Shown here one piece after another: positions 44,879 through 56,900 of a DNA stretch of 64,000 bases. This DNA comes from Citrobacter arsenatis (lineage in GTDB: Bacteria; Pseudomonadota; Gammaproteobacteria; Enterobacterales; Enterobacteriaceae), in the NCBI RefSeq assembly GCF_004353845.1, contig NZ_CP037864.1:4092001-4156000 (forward strand), given 5' to 3'. Each line of letters begins with the position of its first letter. Position 1 is the first letter of the stretch. Position numbers and translations under genes: made by a program. Below the pieces are notes generated by a model, which saw nothing but the letters and a program-made list of their open reading frames with translations, was not told the DNA's origin and searched no databases.

Positions 44879-45573
44879 ACATTTTCAGCAACTGCTTACG
44901 CCACCGCCTGCTTCGCCTGTGGAAAATCCCCGGGACGTTGCTGTTGCTGCTGTCGGTCCATTCGCTGCGCGCGGCCTGGGATTTTGCCAGTATTCTGCAG
45001 AAGTCCGATGCGCTATATGGCCCGGCAACGCCAGAAGCGCAACAACGGATCCACGCCTGGCAACAGCTTTTGCTTACGTTGCGCAGTGCCGACGAGCAAG
45101 CGCAATTACGCGGCGTAAATCAATTCTTTAACGATAAGATCCGTTATACCGAAGACATTGATGTCTGGCACAACGTAGATTACTGGGCGACTCCCCTTGA
45201 GTCGCTGCGCAAAGGCGAAGCGGATTGTGAAGACTACGCAATCGCCAAATATTTCACCCTCCGCCAGTTGGGCGTCTCGGAAGACAAGCTACGTATCACT
45301 TACGTTAAAGCTTTGCGTTTAAACCGCGCGCACATGGTGCTGACCTGGTACGCCACCCCTGAGGCGATTCCATTGGTCCTCGACAGCCTGACCAGCACCA
45401 TTTCACCCGCTACGCAGCGCATGGATCTATTACCCGTCTACTCCTTTAACAACACCGGTCTTTGGCTTCCAGGCAATCAGAACAATAAACGCGTTGGGGA
45501 CAGCAAAAGGCTTTCTCGCTGGCAGCAAGTTTTCACCAAAATGCGGGAAGAAGGCTTCCCGATGGATAAATAG
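44875..45573 (+). CDS. lapG: LapG periplasmic cysteine protease
   Basis: A 232-residue transglutaminase-like (peptidase C93) protease that cuts LapA-type adhesins at their N-terminal di-alanine site. The triad is Cys118 (KGEADCEDYAIAKYF), His153 (LNRAHMVLTWY) and Asp170 (LVLDSLT); the His-Asp spacing of 17 equals that of Pseudomonas LapG. The signal segment is KIPGTLLLLLSVHSLRA. Translation seems to start at TTG (44875), since no ATG precedes the signal region, overlapping the previous stop (TTGA). Target is the adhesin at 47939-57025; inhibitor is LapD, encoded next. Confidence 0.92.
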   Translation: MNIFSNCLRHRLLRLWKIPGTLLLLLSVHSLRAAWDFASILQKSDALYGPATPEAQQRIHAWQQLLLTLRSADEQAQLRGVNQFFNDKIRYTEDIDVWHNVDYWATPLESLRKGEADCEDYAIAKYFTLRQLGVSEDKLRITYVKALRLNRAHMVLTWYATPEAIPLVLDSLTSTISPATQRMDLLPVYSFNNTGLWLPGNQNNKRVGDSKRLSRWQQVFTKMREEGFPMDK

Positions 45574-45582
45574 GAATCGCCC

Positions 45583-47517
45583 GTGTCTCTTTTTAAACAG
45601 TTACTTCTGGCAATCTCTCTCTTTATGATGGTTGTATTCAGCGGCAATTTTATTGTGACGCTGGAGAGTTCTCGTAATCAGTCCAATAACCAACTCCTTT
45701 CACATGCCCAGGATGCAGCCACGGCGCTGGGCGTTTCGCTGACGCCCAACGTCAACGACCCGGCAATGATCGAGCTGATGGTAAGCTCCATTTTCGATAG
45801 CGGTTACTACAAAAAAATCCGTATCGTCAATCTGGAGAACGGCAAAATAATGCTTGAGCGCAGCGCAGCAGCGTCGATCCCCGACGTCCCCGGTTGGTTC
45901 GTTGCGCTGGTGGATGTCACTCCGCAAACCGGTGAGGCCACGATTATGCGTGGCTGGCAGCAGGCCGCACGCGTTGAAGTGACCAGCGATCCTATCTTTG
46001 CCGTGCAGCGGCTGTGGGACAATACCCTGGGTAATCTGTTGTGGATGATTTCCTGCAGCCTGGTCTGTTTAATCGCGGGTATTCTGCTGCTGCGTAAGCT
46101 GTTGCGTCCGCTCAATTATCTGGCAAAACAGTCGGAAGCAATTACTCGCCGCGAGTTTCTGACGCTCCACGAGTTGCCCAAAACGCCGGAATTGCGTCGC
46201 GTTGTCGGCGCCATGAATTTGATGGCCGCGAAGCTCAAATCGTTATTTGAAGAACAAGCGGTCTACAGCGAACGTCTGCACAATGAAGCTTATCTCGACA
46301 GTCAGACCGGAATAGCCAATCGCCGGGCGTTCGATATGCAGCTTGAGGCGCGGCTAAGCGACGTCGATACCGCACCGGGATATCTGATGCTGGTCCGCGT
46401 TCAGGATTTAGGCGGTCTGAATCAGCGTTTTGGCGGGCCACATACCGACAAATTGTTGCTCAATATCGCCAACCTGCTGAACGCGCATAAAGAAAAATAT
46501 GCTTCTCTCGATAGCACGCTTGCCCGTATTCGCGGCGGTGAATTCGCCCTGCTCTGCCCAGGTGTGACCCACGGTGAGATGTTGGACTTGTGCCATTCGC
46601 TCGGCCAAAAGCTGACGGCCTTTTACGCCACCGGAATGTCAGACCAACAGCCGGTGGCCTACACCAGCATGGTGCCGTTTAGCGCCGGAGATAACGCCCA
46701 GTCATTGCTGATTCAGGCCGATCGCCTGCTGGTGGAAGCCGAAACGCACACCGACCATCAGGTCGTTCCCTCGACTGAAGTGCCTGCAAGTACAGAAGAT
46801 CAGCATTTATGGTTTGTACGTCTGGAGCATGCGCTGGAAAACCAGCAGTTCCAGTTGGTTTTCCAGCCTGTAGTAGATTGCCGCCAGCCCGATAAAATCC
46901 TGCATTACAAGGTGCTGTCGCGCATTATTGATGAACAAGGCAATACCCTTACCGCCGGTCGATTCCTGCCGTGGATCCACCGCTTTGGCTGGAGTCATCG
47001 CCTCGATAAGGTGATGCTGAAACTGACGTTGAACCAGTTGAAAACCGCTCCCGGAAAATTAGCGCTAAGTATTTCTGGCAGCTCTGTCGCCAGTGCAACC
47101 GCCATTGCTGAGCTGCTCAACCCGCTGCGCTATTCACCAAAATTAGCCAGCCAGTTGATTCTGGAACTGGATGAGAATCAGTTGCCTGGCCCCCATCAAA
47201 TGGCGGCGTTTGTTAAAGCCGTCGGTCAGCACCGCTGCTCGCTAGGTTTGCAACACTTCGGTAGTCGTTTCGATATGATCGGCCATCTGTCGCAGTGGGG
47301 ACTTGCTTATCTGAAAATCGACAGTAGCTACATCCGCAATATTGATGAAGAAAATGATAAACGTCTGTTTATTGAAGTGTTATGCAGCGCCACGCGCAGT
47401 ATTGATTTGCCACTCATTGCCGAACGCGTTGAAACACAAGGTGAGCTTAAGGTGCTGCAAGAGTTGGGAATTGATGGCGCAATGGGGCAATTATTAGGTG
47501 AACCCGCGCCATTGTGA
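45583..47517 (+). CDS. lapD: LapD c-di-GMP receptor
   Basis: A 644-residue inner-membrane receptor. TM1 6-25; periplasmic output domain 26-150 with MRGWQQAARVEVTSDP, where Trp125 sits at the same number as the LapG-contacting Trp125 of Pseudomonas fluorescens LapD; TM2 about 151-170; HAMP; degenerate GGDEF (RGGEF) and degenerate EAL (HYKVLSRI for E-x-L). It should bind c-di-GMP through the EAL domain without hydrolysing it and then capture LapG at the periplasmic face. The start codon is GTG at 45583, nine bases after lapG, with AGGAA in front. Confidence 0.93.
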   Translation: MSLFKQLLLAISLFMMVVFSGNFIVTLESSRNQSNNQLLSHAQDAATALGVSLTPNVNDPAMIELMVSSIFDSGYYKKIRIVNLENGKIMLERSAAASIPDVPGWFVALVDVTPQTGEATIMRGWQQAARVEVTSDPIFAVQRLWDNTLGNLLWMISCSLVCLIAGILLLRKLLRPLNYLAKQSEAITRREFLTLHELPKTPELRRVVGAMNLMAAKLKSLFEEQAVYSERLHNEAYLDSQTGIANRRAFDMQLEARLSDVDTAPGYLMLVRVQDLGGLNQRFGGPHTDKLLLNIANLLNAHKEKYASLDSTLARIRGGEFALLCPGVTHGEMLDLCHSLGQKLTAFYATGMSDQQPVAYTSMVPFSAGDNAQSLLIQADRLLVEAETHTDHQVVPSTEVPASTEDQHLWFVRLEHALENQQFQLVFQPVVDCRQPDKILHYKVLSRIIDEQGNTLTAGRFLPWIHRFGWSHRLDKVMLKLTLNQLKTAPGKLALSISGSSVASATAIAELLNPLRYSPKLASQLILELDENQLPGPHQMAAFVKAVGQHRCSLGLQHFGSRFDMIGHLSQWGLAYLKIDSSYIRNIDEENDKRLFIEVLCSATRSIDLPLIAERVETQGELKVLQELGIDGAMGQLLGEPAPL

Positions 47518-47522
47518 TAAAA

Positions 47523-47595
47523 GCAGGCAGCCTTGATTCGCTTGTATGTTGCCGGATGGCGCTTCGCTTATCCGGCCTACAAACTGACTGCCTGC
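47523..47595. repeat. REP element within a longer inverted repeat
   Basis: A REP unit (GCCGGATGGCGC ... TATCCGGCCTAC, 47551-47580) is framed by outer arms GCAGGCAG (47523-47530) and CTGCCTGC (47588-47595). It sits between the convergent lapD and the small gene at 47601 and may act as a terminator for both. Confidence 0.75.
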
Positions 47596-47600
47596 GTCAG

Positions 47601-47876
47601 CTAAAAAATACGATCATCGCCGCCGAGCAGTTGTTCCAACCCGCCAAGTTCCTGACGCGCGTTCGCGCGATTCATTAATTTAACCTGCGCCATCGGCGGG
47701 AGATCGGTTATGGCAATCACGCCTTTACGGATCAACAGGTAAATCAGATCGTCGAGCACGCGCACCATCTCGAGGTCGCTTTTTTGCAACATCGCTAACG
47801 CCTGCTGGTTGTCATTTTCCGGGCTTTTAGCCACGCTTTCTGCCTGCACGTTTGCAGCAGATGAATCAGAATTCAT
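47601..47876 (-). CDS. Small acidic protein downstream of the adhesin
   Basis: A 91-residue cytoplasmic protein with no signal peptide. Its central part (LQKSDLEMVRVLDDLIYLLIRKGVIAITDLPPMAQVKLMNRANARQEL) resembles a small family often labelled, probably wrongly, as tryptophan synthase beta-like. I know of no function. It lies 62 bases after the adhesin on the same strand with a normal start (MNSDSSAANVQ), so it is probably co-transcribed with it; a secretion or surface role is possible but unproven. Confidence 0.75.
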   Translation of the reverse strand: MNSDSSAANVQAESVAKSPENDNQQALAMLQKSDLEMVRVLDDLIYLLIRKGVIAITDLPPMAQVKLMNRANARQELGGLEQLLGGDDRIF

Positions 47877-47938
47877 ATCAGTGCCTTTTCATTTTGCATG
47901 ATGCTGCTGCCCTGTTTACACAGGGCAGCAGGCAATCG

Positions 47939-50900
47939 TTAGTGGGTGTGGTTTTGATCGGGTTTAGCTATCAGGTGATCCAGCGAGAAGCTCGGAGAAT
48001 GCAGATCGCCGCTTGCCGGAGTAGACAGCGCGGTATCTATTCCATGCGCCACTTTTGCCGGACTGGCGATCAGATGATGATCGCCGCCGCTTTGAATGTA
48101 CTTCGCAATATCCACACCTTCATGCAGTTCACGCGCCAGATCGCTGAGATCGACTTTTTCGAGCACGCCCTTCGCCTTATCGTCAGCGCCGAGCACGGCT
48201 GTCGCCTGGCCGTGTCCGGTCGCTGCTGGAGCATAAGACAGAGACAATGCGTTGTCGTCGAACAGGTTATGCAGCGCATGTTGCATCGCAGCATGGTTCC
48301 CTTTATCCGCCGTATGTCCTTTTACTGGCGCGGGATCGTCCATCGTCACGTTCAGCGTTTGGGTATAAGGCGTAATATTGCCGTGGTCATCATGCGCCTC
48401 AACCAATACGTTCACACGGTTATGACCTGCACGGAATGCGGAGGTATCGGCCTCAATATCATAGGTCAGCCCATTATTGCCCTGATGAAGAATGGCATCG
48501 TACTGATGACCATTTACCAGCGCTTTAATATGCTCGCCATCATGCACATCACCGCTCACGCTACCGATAATATGCGTGACGGTATCCTGTGCTTCAGCGC
48601 GTGAAATATGGTTATCACCGGTAACCTTATCGACGATAAGCGTGGCGTCTGCCTTTTCATCAACGGAATAGGTATGTGAGGCGTTTGCAGTAAACGGGTT
48701 CAGAGGCAGATCGTGACCTTTGAGTTCAACATCAAACGTCTTGTTTGCTCTCAGGACATCAGTATCTACCTCAATCTGATAGATCCGCTCGCCTGTCGCT
48801 GATACCTCCACGACACCAGTATAGACATGACCGCCAATAGTCAATTTCACCGGATTTCCAAGGCTTGCATCACCGCCAACGTGGCCGGTAATTTTAAACG
48901 TCGGGTCCAGAAGCTCATTGGCGTTTAGAACATTATCCGTGGTGAGGTTATCAACGGTAATGGTACCCGCAGCGGTTCTGTCAATGGTGATGGTCTTACT
49001 GGTATCGATTCTTCCATGGTTACCTGAATCATCGTGGGCGATGACATGAGCGGTAATATTTTGATCGTGAAGCAGGTCGGCCGTACTGGCCTCAACGCTG
49101 AACACCTTGCGACCACCGCTGTCTTTCACATCGGCAACCAGATCTTTACCGTTAACCGTGACAGTCACCTGATCGCCAACGTCTACATCCCCCGTCACAT
49201 GACCGCTGATGATGGTTTTCGCTTGCTGCGTTTCCACGTTATTCAGCACGTCGTCTGTCGTCACATCATCCAGCATAATGGTGGCATGCAGCTGCGTGTC
49301 GATAGTGACCGATTTATCGTTCTCGGCATGCATTGGGTTCAACGCCGAATCCTGCCCTTGCACACTCACATGGATAGTTGGGTCGTTTTGCAGACCAGTC
49401 GTACTCACCATCGCTTTGTAGCCCAGTTGCCCGTTCATATGCGGCAGCTCAATGACTCGCGTATGTACCGTGACGCCATCGACGAGAATGTCGACTTTAT
49501 CACCAAGATGCACATCGCCATCCACCGTACCACTCACCTCAACGCTACCGGCTTTCACTTCATCAGCATTGATAATATCGTCGCCGCCAACGGTGTTGAT
49601 GGTCACACTGCCGCCTGCCGTTTTATCAATCGAGTAGCCTTGCGTAAAACTGGCTGGTTGCACGTTACCGTGATCGTCATATCCTAAGACTGTCGCGACA
49701 ATGGCGCGATCGGCCAGCAGGTCTTGGGTGTAGATATCAACGCTGTAGTGATGATTATTATCAACAGTAGCCGCATAGGGATTTCCGTTAACCGTCAGCG
49801 TCACCTTATCGCCTGGGTGCACATCTCCTGAGACCGAACCCGTTACGGTCATCTTATGCTGCTGTGACTCCAGCGCGTTCAGCACATTGTCATCGGCAAT
49901 TTTATCAATCGTAACGCCAGCATTAGCGCTCAGATCGACCACAACATGACTGCTGGCAGAGGCACTTCCCTGATTACCATGATCATCCGTCGCGATTACC
50001 GTCGCGACAACATCCGGACTATTGTGCAGATCGTTGATGCTGACCTTCGTCGACCAGGCCCAGTGCCCGTGTTTATCATCATGCACTACCGCAGTTAGCG
50101 TATTGCCATTGACCTGCAGGCTCACCACGCTGCCGTTATGGATCCCTTCACCGCTGACCGTACCGCTGATGGTGGTTTTACCGCTTTGCGCTTCCGCCGC
50201 ATTGATAACATCATCACCGGCAATCTTTTCCATCGTTATCTGCAGCGGGTTATCCGTATCGACGGTGATGGTTTTCTGCGCCGAATCTGTCGCAGTCCCC
50301 GCCTTGATGGAGACATCAAATGTTGGATGCGCCTGCAGTTCATTCGTTGGTACATCCACTTCGTATGCCAGTTGCCCTGGCATCGTCGGGATAGTCATGA
50401 CGTGCCCGGTGTACTGCACGTGATTGATGGTGACCATGACGTTGTCCCCGGCCTGAACGTCGCCAGTGACCAGACCACGGATTACCGTCGTTGCTTTTTG
50501 CGCTTCATCGTGGTTGAGAATGTCATCGCCCGCCACCTTATCAACGGTGAGATGTACGGTCGGTTGGTGCGGCGGTGTGGTGCCAGTACTCGTTGTCGAC
50601 GGGGTGTGAATAACAAAAGACGTATTAGCAGGGGTATAGGTATTGGTTACCCACGGGAGATCAATAAATTTATGTTCTACTGCTGTCGCCGTATTGCCAT
50701 GATCATCATGGGTGGTGATGGACACGGTGATATTGCCGTTGTTATTCCAGTCCTGAAAAAGAATATCCAGCGTATAGCCCAGTTGCCCATCAGGGAGAGT
50801 AATAACGTGGGTTTCCAGATGTTTGTTGTTACCAACATCAACTGTAACCAAATCATTAAACTTCGCGTCTGGGGTAACATGCCCTGTTACCGTCACAAAT

Positions 50901-53900
50901 TCAGGGCGGTTTCCAGCTGGTAACGCCATGCCTTGCCAGCTCAACGCAGAATCAATCGTAATCCCGGCATCAGCAACAGTATCAACCACCACAGGCATGT
51001 CATCGTGCCCATGTGCAATATTGCCTGCGTCATCTTTTGCCGTTACTTCGGCATGGATATTCGGATCCATAAGCAGATCCAAAGTCGATACCTTCGTGCT
51101 GAAAACACGCTGGCCGTTGTGATCCTCCACCTGCGCATAGTAGATCTGATGATTGATGGTCAGCTCAACGGTATCACCGACTTTGACATCGCCTCCCACC
51201 GTACCCGTAACCGTCGTTTGCGGCTTCAGAGCTTCGTCGTGGTTAATCACCGCATCACCGCTATCGGTGACAATCGGATCAATATGCACAATCGCGTCAA
51301 TCTTCTCGTCAATGACCACGGTACTCTGCGCATCTGCCGTCGCGTTATTACCCGCCGCATCGGTAGTGGTGATGGTTGCGGTAATATGCGGATCGTTTTG
51401 CAGCCACTGGGTGTCTACATCAATGGAATAACCCAACGTTCCCAGATTTGGCAGATTCACCACTGTGGCATCAACCGTATGGCCACCGATATTCAGGTGC
51501 ACCACATCATTCACCTTAGCATCGCCCCCCACCGTACCGCTGACGATCGTCGTGGTTTGACCCAATTCAATCTTATTCAATACATCATCGCCCGTTACCG
51601 GATCGATAGTGATTGAGGCCTTCGCTTCAGCGTCCAGCATAACCGTATGATGCGCTGTAATTTGCGCATGGTTCAGGGCATCGTCCGTGATATCCATGGT
51701 GACGCTGATATGCGGATCGGCAACCAGATCGGCCGTGGCAACGGGAACGTGGAAGCCCATCTGCTGATGGCCGCGATCCTCCACCACGCCAGAATAGTTG
51801 TGGCCGTTGATGGTCATAGTGAACGGATCGCCCGGATGAACTTCACCGCTCACCGACCCGCTCACTATCGTATAGCCATGCATTTGCTCGGCAAGGTTCA
51901 GCGTATTATCCGGCGTCACGGCATCAATGGTTATCTGCGCATCCACACGGGTATCGATAATCACCGTGGTTTCTGTATTGGCCGTGGCCGGGTTACCCGC
52001 ACCATCGGTGGTGCTCACCGTCGCGGTTAAATGCGGATCGGAGATCAGGTCGGCGGTACTGACTTTAATGCTGTAGCCGAGAACCCCGCCGCCCAAATCA
52101 CTCACTTTCCCCGTCAGGACGTGGCCATTCACGGTGAGATAAACGACGTCATTTACATGAACATCCCCAGCTACTTTCCCGGTGACATACGTGAATGGTT
52201 GTTTTGATTCATCGCCATTAATCATATTATCGCCAGTGACGGGATCAATCGTCAGCATAGCTTTGGCATGTAAATCAACCGCCAGGTCGTGCGTTATCTC
52301 CGCTTTCTGGAAATTATGCACTTTATCTTCGCCGACTACGCGGGCCACGATATGCGGGTCTTTGACCAGATCGCGACTCAGAACGTCCAGCTTATATCCC
52401 AGCGCATTGTTATGCTCCGGGAGTCGCTGAACGGTAGTTTCGTAGGTATGTCCATCCACGATAACCTGAACTTTATCCCCGACATGCACATCGCCCGCAA
52501 CCGTTCCCATAACCTCGGTAAGATGCTTAGCAGCTTCTGCACCGTTCAGCTTGTCATCGCCCGCCACCGTATCAACGGTGATTTTAGCCCCGGCATGGTT
52601 ATCAATATGTACGTCATGCTTTGCGGTGGTAATGACCTCATTTTTCACCGCATCGTGGGAGATAACCGTGACGCTCACGGTCACATTTTTATCCTGGAGG
52701 CCTTTATTATCGCTGAACGCCGTTGAGTTGACCGGGACCTGATAGCCTAAGTGACCGCCCCCGAGATCAATCACCTTGCCGTTAAACGTCTGGTTATTGA
52801 TTTCAACGATCACCGCATCGCCAACCTGCGCGTCACCGCCCACCTTACCGCTGATGAGCTGCATCGGCGTATCCAGCTCAAGATGGTTAAGGTTGTTGTC
52901 ATCAGTGACGCTATCAATAGTGACGGTACTGTGCGCTTGCGTATCCAGCGTGACGCTTCGATGCTCCACCGCCAGCGCCTGATTGCCCGCAGAATCGTGG
53001 CTGACCAGCGTCACCATCACGTCGTTGCTGCCTTCCTGCAACACACCAGTTGGAACAAACACTTCGTAGCGCAGAACGCCGTGATCGTTAACTACCGTGC
53101 CGCTAAAGTCCTGATTATGTCCCTGTACGTGGACGGTCACCACATCGCCCGCTTTGGCATCCAAACCTTTCGCGATACCGCTAATCAGCGTTGGCATGCG
53201 GTTTTCAATGGCGTTCACCACATCATCCGACGCCACTACATCCGTCGTCACCCCATTTTTGGCAAAGTTATCAATATGAACTTTATGGCTATCGGTGGCG
53301 ATGGCGAAGTTCCCCGCCGCGTCATGAGAAGTGACCGTGACGTGCACGTCGACATCCGTCAACACATGGACGCTATTGTTCGCAAAGACCGATGAGTCCA
53401 CATCAATGCTGTAACCCAAATGCCCGTGACCAAGGTCGATGACCTGACTTGCGTACGGGTGACCATTAACCACCAGTTGGATCGGGTCACCGACCTTCGC
53501 ATCTTCACCATCAACGATGCCGGTAATGCGCTGTTTTGCCGCGGACAGTTCCTGGTAATTGATAACATTGTCTGTGGCAATGTTATCCAGCGAGATGGCG
53601 TTTTGCGCATGAGTATCAAGAGTGATGATACGGTGCGACTCACTGGTCACTGCGTTGCCCAGCGCGTCATGGCTGAGCAGGGTCGCGACCACCGCGTTCT
53701 TACCTTCATGCAAGGTTCCATGCGGCAGAACCACTTCATAGCGTAGCTGACCGTTGTCGTTGATCACCGTGCCGTCAAAATCTTGTCCACGAACGCTGAT
53801 AGTTACCGCATCCCCCTCCCGGGCATCACCACCGGCTACGATGCTAATAATCGTGGGCATGCGGTTTTCATTGGCGTTCACCACATTGTCCGTCGCTACT

Positions 53901-56900
53901 GCGTCAATCTTGAGGGTGTTTTCCGCGTAGTTATCGATGTGAACTTTATGGGAATCCGTCGCGATCGCCAGGTTACCCGCTGCGTCATGAGAGGTAACCA
54001 TTGCGGTAATTTTCACATTCGTCAGCACATGGCCGCTGTTATCAGCAAATGCTGAAGAATCTACATCGATGCTATACCCCAGCTTACCGCGGCCAAAATC
54101 AATCACCTTACCGCTGTACTGATGGCCGTTTATCTCCAGTAAGACCGGATCGTTTACCTTCGCATCCTCACCGCCAACAAAACCGGTAATCGTCTGTTTA
54201 GCCGCAAGTAGCTCCTGGTAATTCAACGTATTATCGGCAGTAACATCATGTATGCGGATGGTGTTATGCGCCTGAGTGTCCAGCGTGATGGTGCTATACG
54301 ACTGCGCGGTAACTTCATTACCCACCGCATCATGGCTGACCAGCGTCACCTGCACATCATTTTTACCTTCCAGCAAGGCCGTTTTCGGCAGCGCGACTTC
54401 GTAGCGCAGGTGGCCGTTATCATTGACGACCGTTCCGGCATAGTTTTGCCCATGCATGCTAACGGTGACCGCATCGCCTACTCTGGCATCGCCGCTGGCT
54501 TCACCGCTAATCAGCGTTACCATACGATTTTCAATGGCGTTGACCACATCGTCTGTCGCCACCGATTCAATGGTTATTGCGTTTTCCGCGAAGTTATCGA
54601 TATGCACATCGTGGCTGCTGGTGGCAATCGCCAGGTTACCCGCCGCATCGTGGGAAGTGACGCTGACGTGCACCGTCGCCTCTTTCAGTACATGACCGAT
54701 ATTGTCTGAGAACGCGCTCGAATCCACCTCGATACGATAACCGAGGGTATTTTTCCCGGTATCAATCACCTGGCCATGATACTGGTGGCCGTTGATCTCA
54801 ATCAGCACCGGGTCGCCCGCTTTCGCATCTTCCCCGCGAACGCTCCCGATAATCGTCTGCTTGGCTGCCGACAGCTCGTTGAAGTTCAGCGTGTTATCGG
54901 CGGTGACGTCGTGAATATTGACGGTGTTATGCGCTTTGGTATCCAGCACCACGGTACGGTGCGCGAGCGCGGTCACTTCGTTGCCTGCGGCATCGTGGCT
55001 GGTAAGCGTCACCACCACCGCATTTTTACCTTCCTTCAGCGTGCCAACTGGAACCGCCACTTCGTAGCGCAGCTCGCCGTTATCATCGACCACCGTTCCG
55101 GTAAAATTCTGCCCACGCACATTGACGGTCACGGCGTCGCCCGCTTTGGCATCGCCGCCCGCCACGCCGCTAATCAGCGTCGTCATGCGGTTTTCAATCG
55201 CATTGACCACATCGTCCGTCGCTACTGCGCCAATGTTGACCTGATTAGTCGCAAGATTATCAATGTGTACGCTGTGGGTATCGGTGGCAATCGCCAGGTT
55301 GCCCGCCGCATCGTGCGAGGTGACTGTAACCTTCACTTCCACGTTACCATCAACCGGCGTGCTGTTATTTGCAAAGTCAGATGAGCTCACCGCAATACGA
55401 TATCCCAGCGTGTTATTGCCAAGAGAGATAACCTGAGCGTTGTACTGATGGCCGTTAATCTCCAGCTGTATCGGGTCGCCAACTTTGGCGTCTTCGCCGC
55501 TCACTGTGCCCGAAATCACCTGATTGCGCATATACAGCTCTACACGATTCAGGGTGTTATCGTCGGTCACATTGTCGATGGTCAGCGCGTTATGCGCCTG
55601 AGTATCCAGCACCACAGTGCGATGCGTTACGGCGGTGGCTTCATTACCTACAACGTCATGGCTGACCAGCGTCACCTGCACATCGTTCGCACCTTCCTTC
55701 AGGGTTGCGGAAGGCACCACAATTTCATAGCGTAGCTGACCATGATCGTCGAAAACCGTGCCGTGAAACGCTTTGCCCTGAATAGTCAGCGTTATCGGAT
55801 CGCCCGCTTTCGCATCACCGCTGGCAACGCCTGAAATAACGGTCGGCATACGAAACTCATTGGCGTTGACGACATCATCATTCGCCACCGTTTCAATGGT
55901 CACGGCATTTTGCGCAAACAGATCGTTGTTGACGTGATGATCGGTAGAAACCGTGGTGCTGTTTCCGGCATCGTCGACAGAGGTTAACGTGGCGTGAATA
56001 TTCGGGTCATTCAATAATCCCTGAGTCAGCACCGGGATGGTATAAGTCAGAGTCCCTGTTCCCGGGTCGGTAACAACGCCGGTATATTCTTTGCCATCGA
56101 CCAGTAAGGTAACGAGATCGCCAGGTTTTGCATCTCCGCCAACATGACCATGTACGTCGGTCTGCCGATGATGAGACTCCTCATTATTAATGAGGTTATC
56201 CGGCGTGACGTTTTCAACGCTAATACTGATATTTGGTCCAGTAATATCAAGCAGCGCATGGTCATAACTTTCCGCCGTTCGTCCCGTCACATCGGTCGCG
56301 ATTGCCACTACGGTTACATTTCCAGGTACCAGTCCACCCAGATCGGTAGCAATATTCCAGTGCCCGTTGTTCACCGGGACAGTTATGGTGAATGTGTTTT
56401 TTTGGCTATCGGTAAAGGTGAGCGTGACGTGACTTTGATTACTGGTGCCGCTTAAATGGGTCTGGTGGAGTTCGTTTTTGTTAATAAAGCCGTCGTTGCC
56501 GGCAAACTCGGTAATTTGCACTTCAGGCGGGAAAACATTCGCGGAACCTGTAGTAGCACCCCCTATCGGCAGATTGCTATCCCAGTTCGGGCTACCGAGA
56601 CCTTTGGTGTTAAAACCAGCAGTCGGATCAACCACCTGCCCGGTTAACTCAAGTTGAACCAGAGTGTGGCCACCACCCCCGCCCTCTAAGGTTACCGGCG
56701 CTTCATTACCTGCGGCGGTTGCTTCCAGCACCTGCGTCGGGTCAGCGCCCTCGGAAATGGCTTTTTGTGCGGCGGCAATATCTTGGGCGCTACTCTCCGG
56801 ATTATGGCTAGCCTGTAGCCCGTGCTCGCCCCAGTGACTGTTGCGGCCGATATCCAGCGTTTTTCCGTCGGGTAAAGAGACACTTACCGCGCCGCTGGCA

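Noticed and set aside
49034..55735. Many plus-strand open frames of 60-260 residues across the adhesin
   Set aside because: All are antisense to the adhesin and resemble each other only because the adhesin repeats do; no start sites or independent promoters seen.
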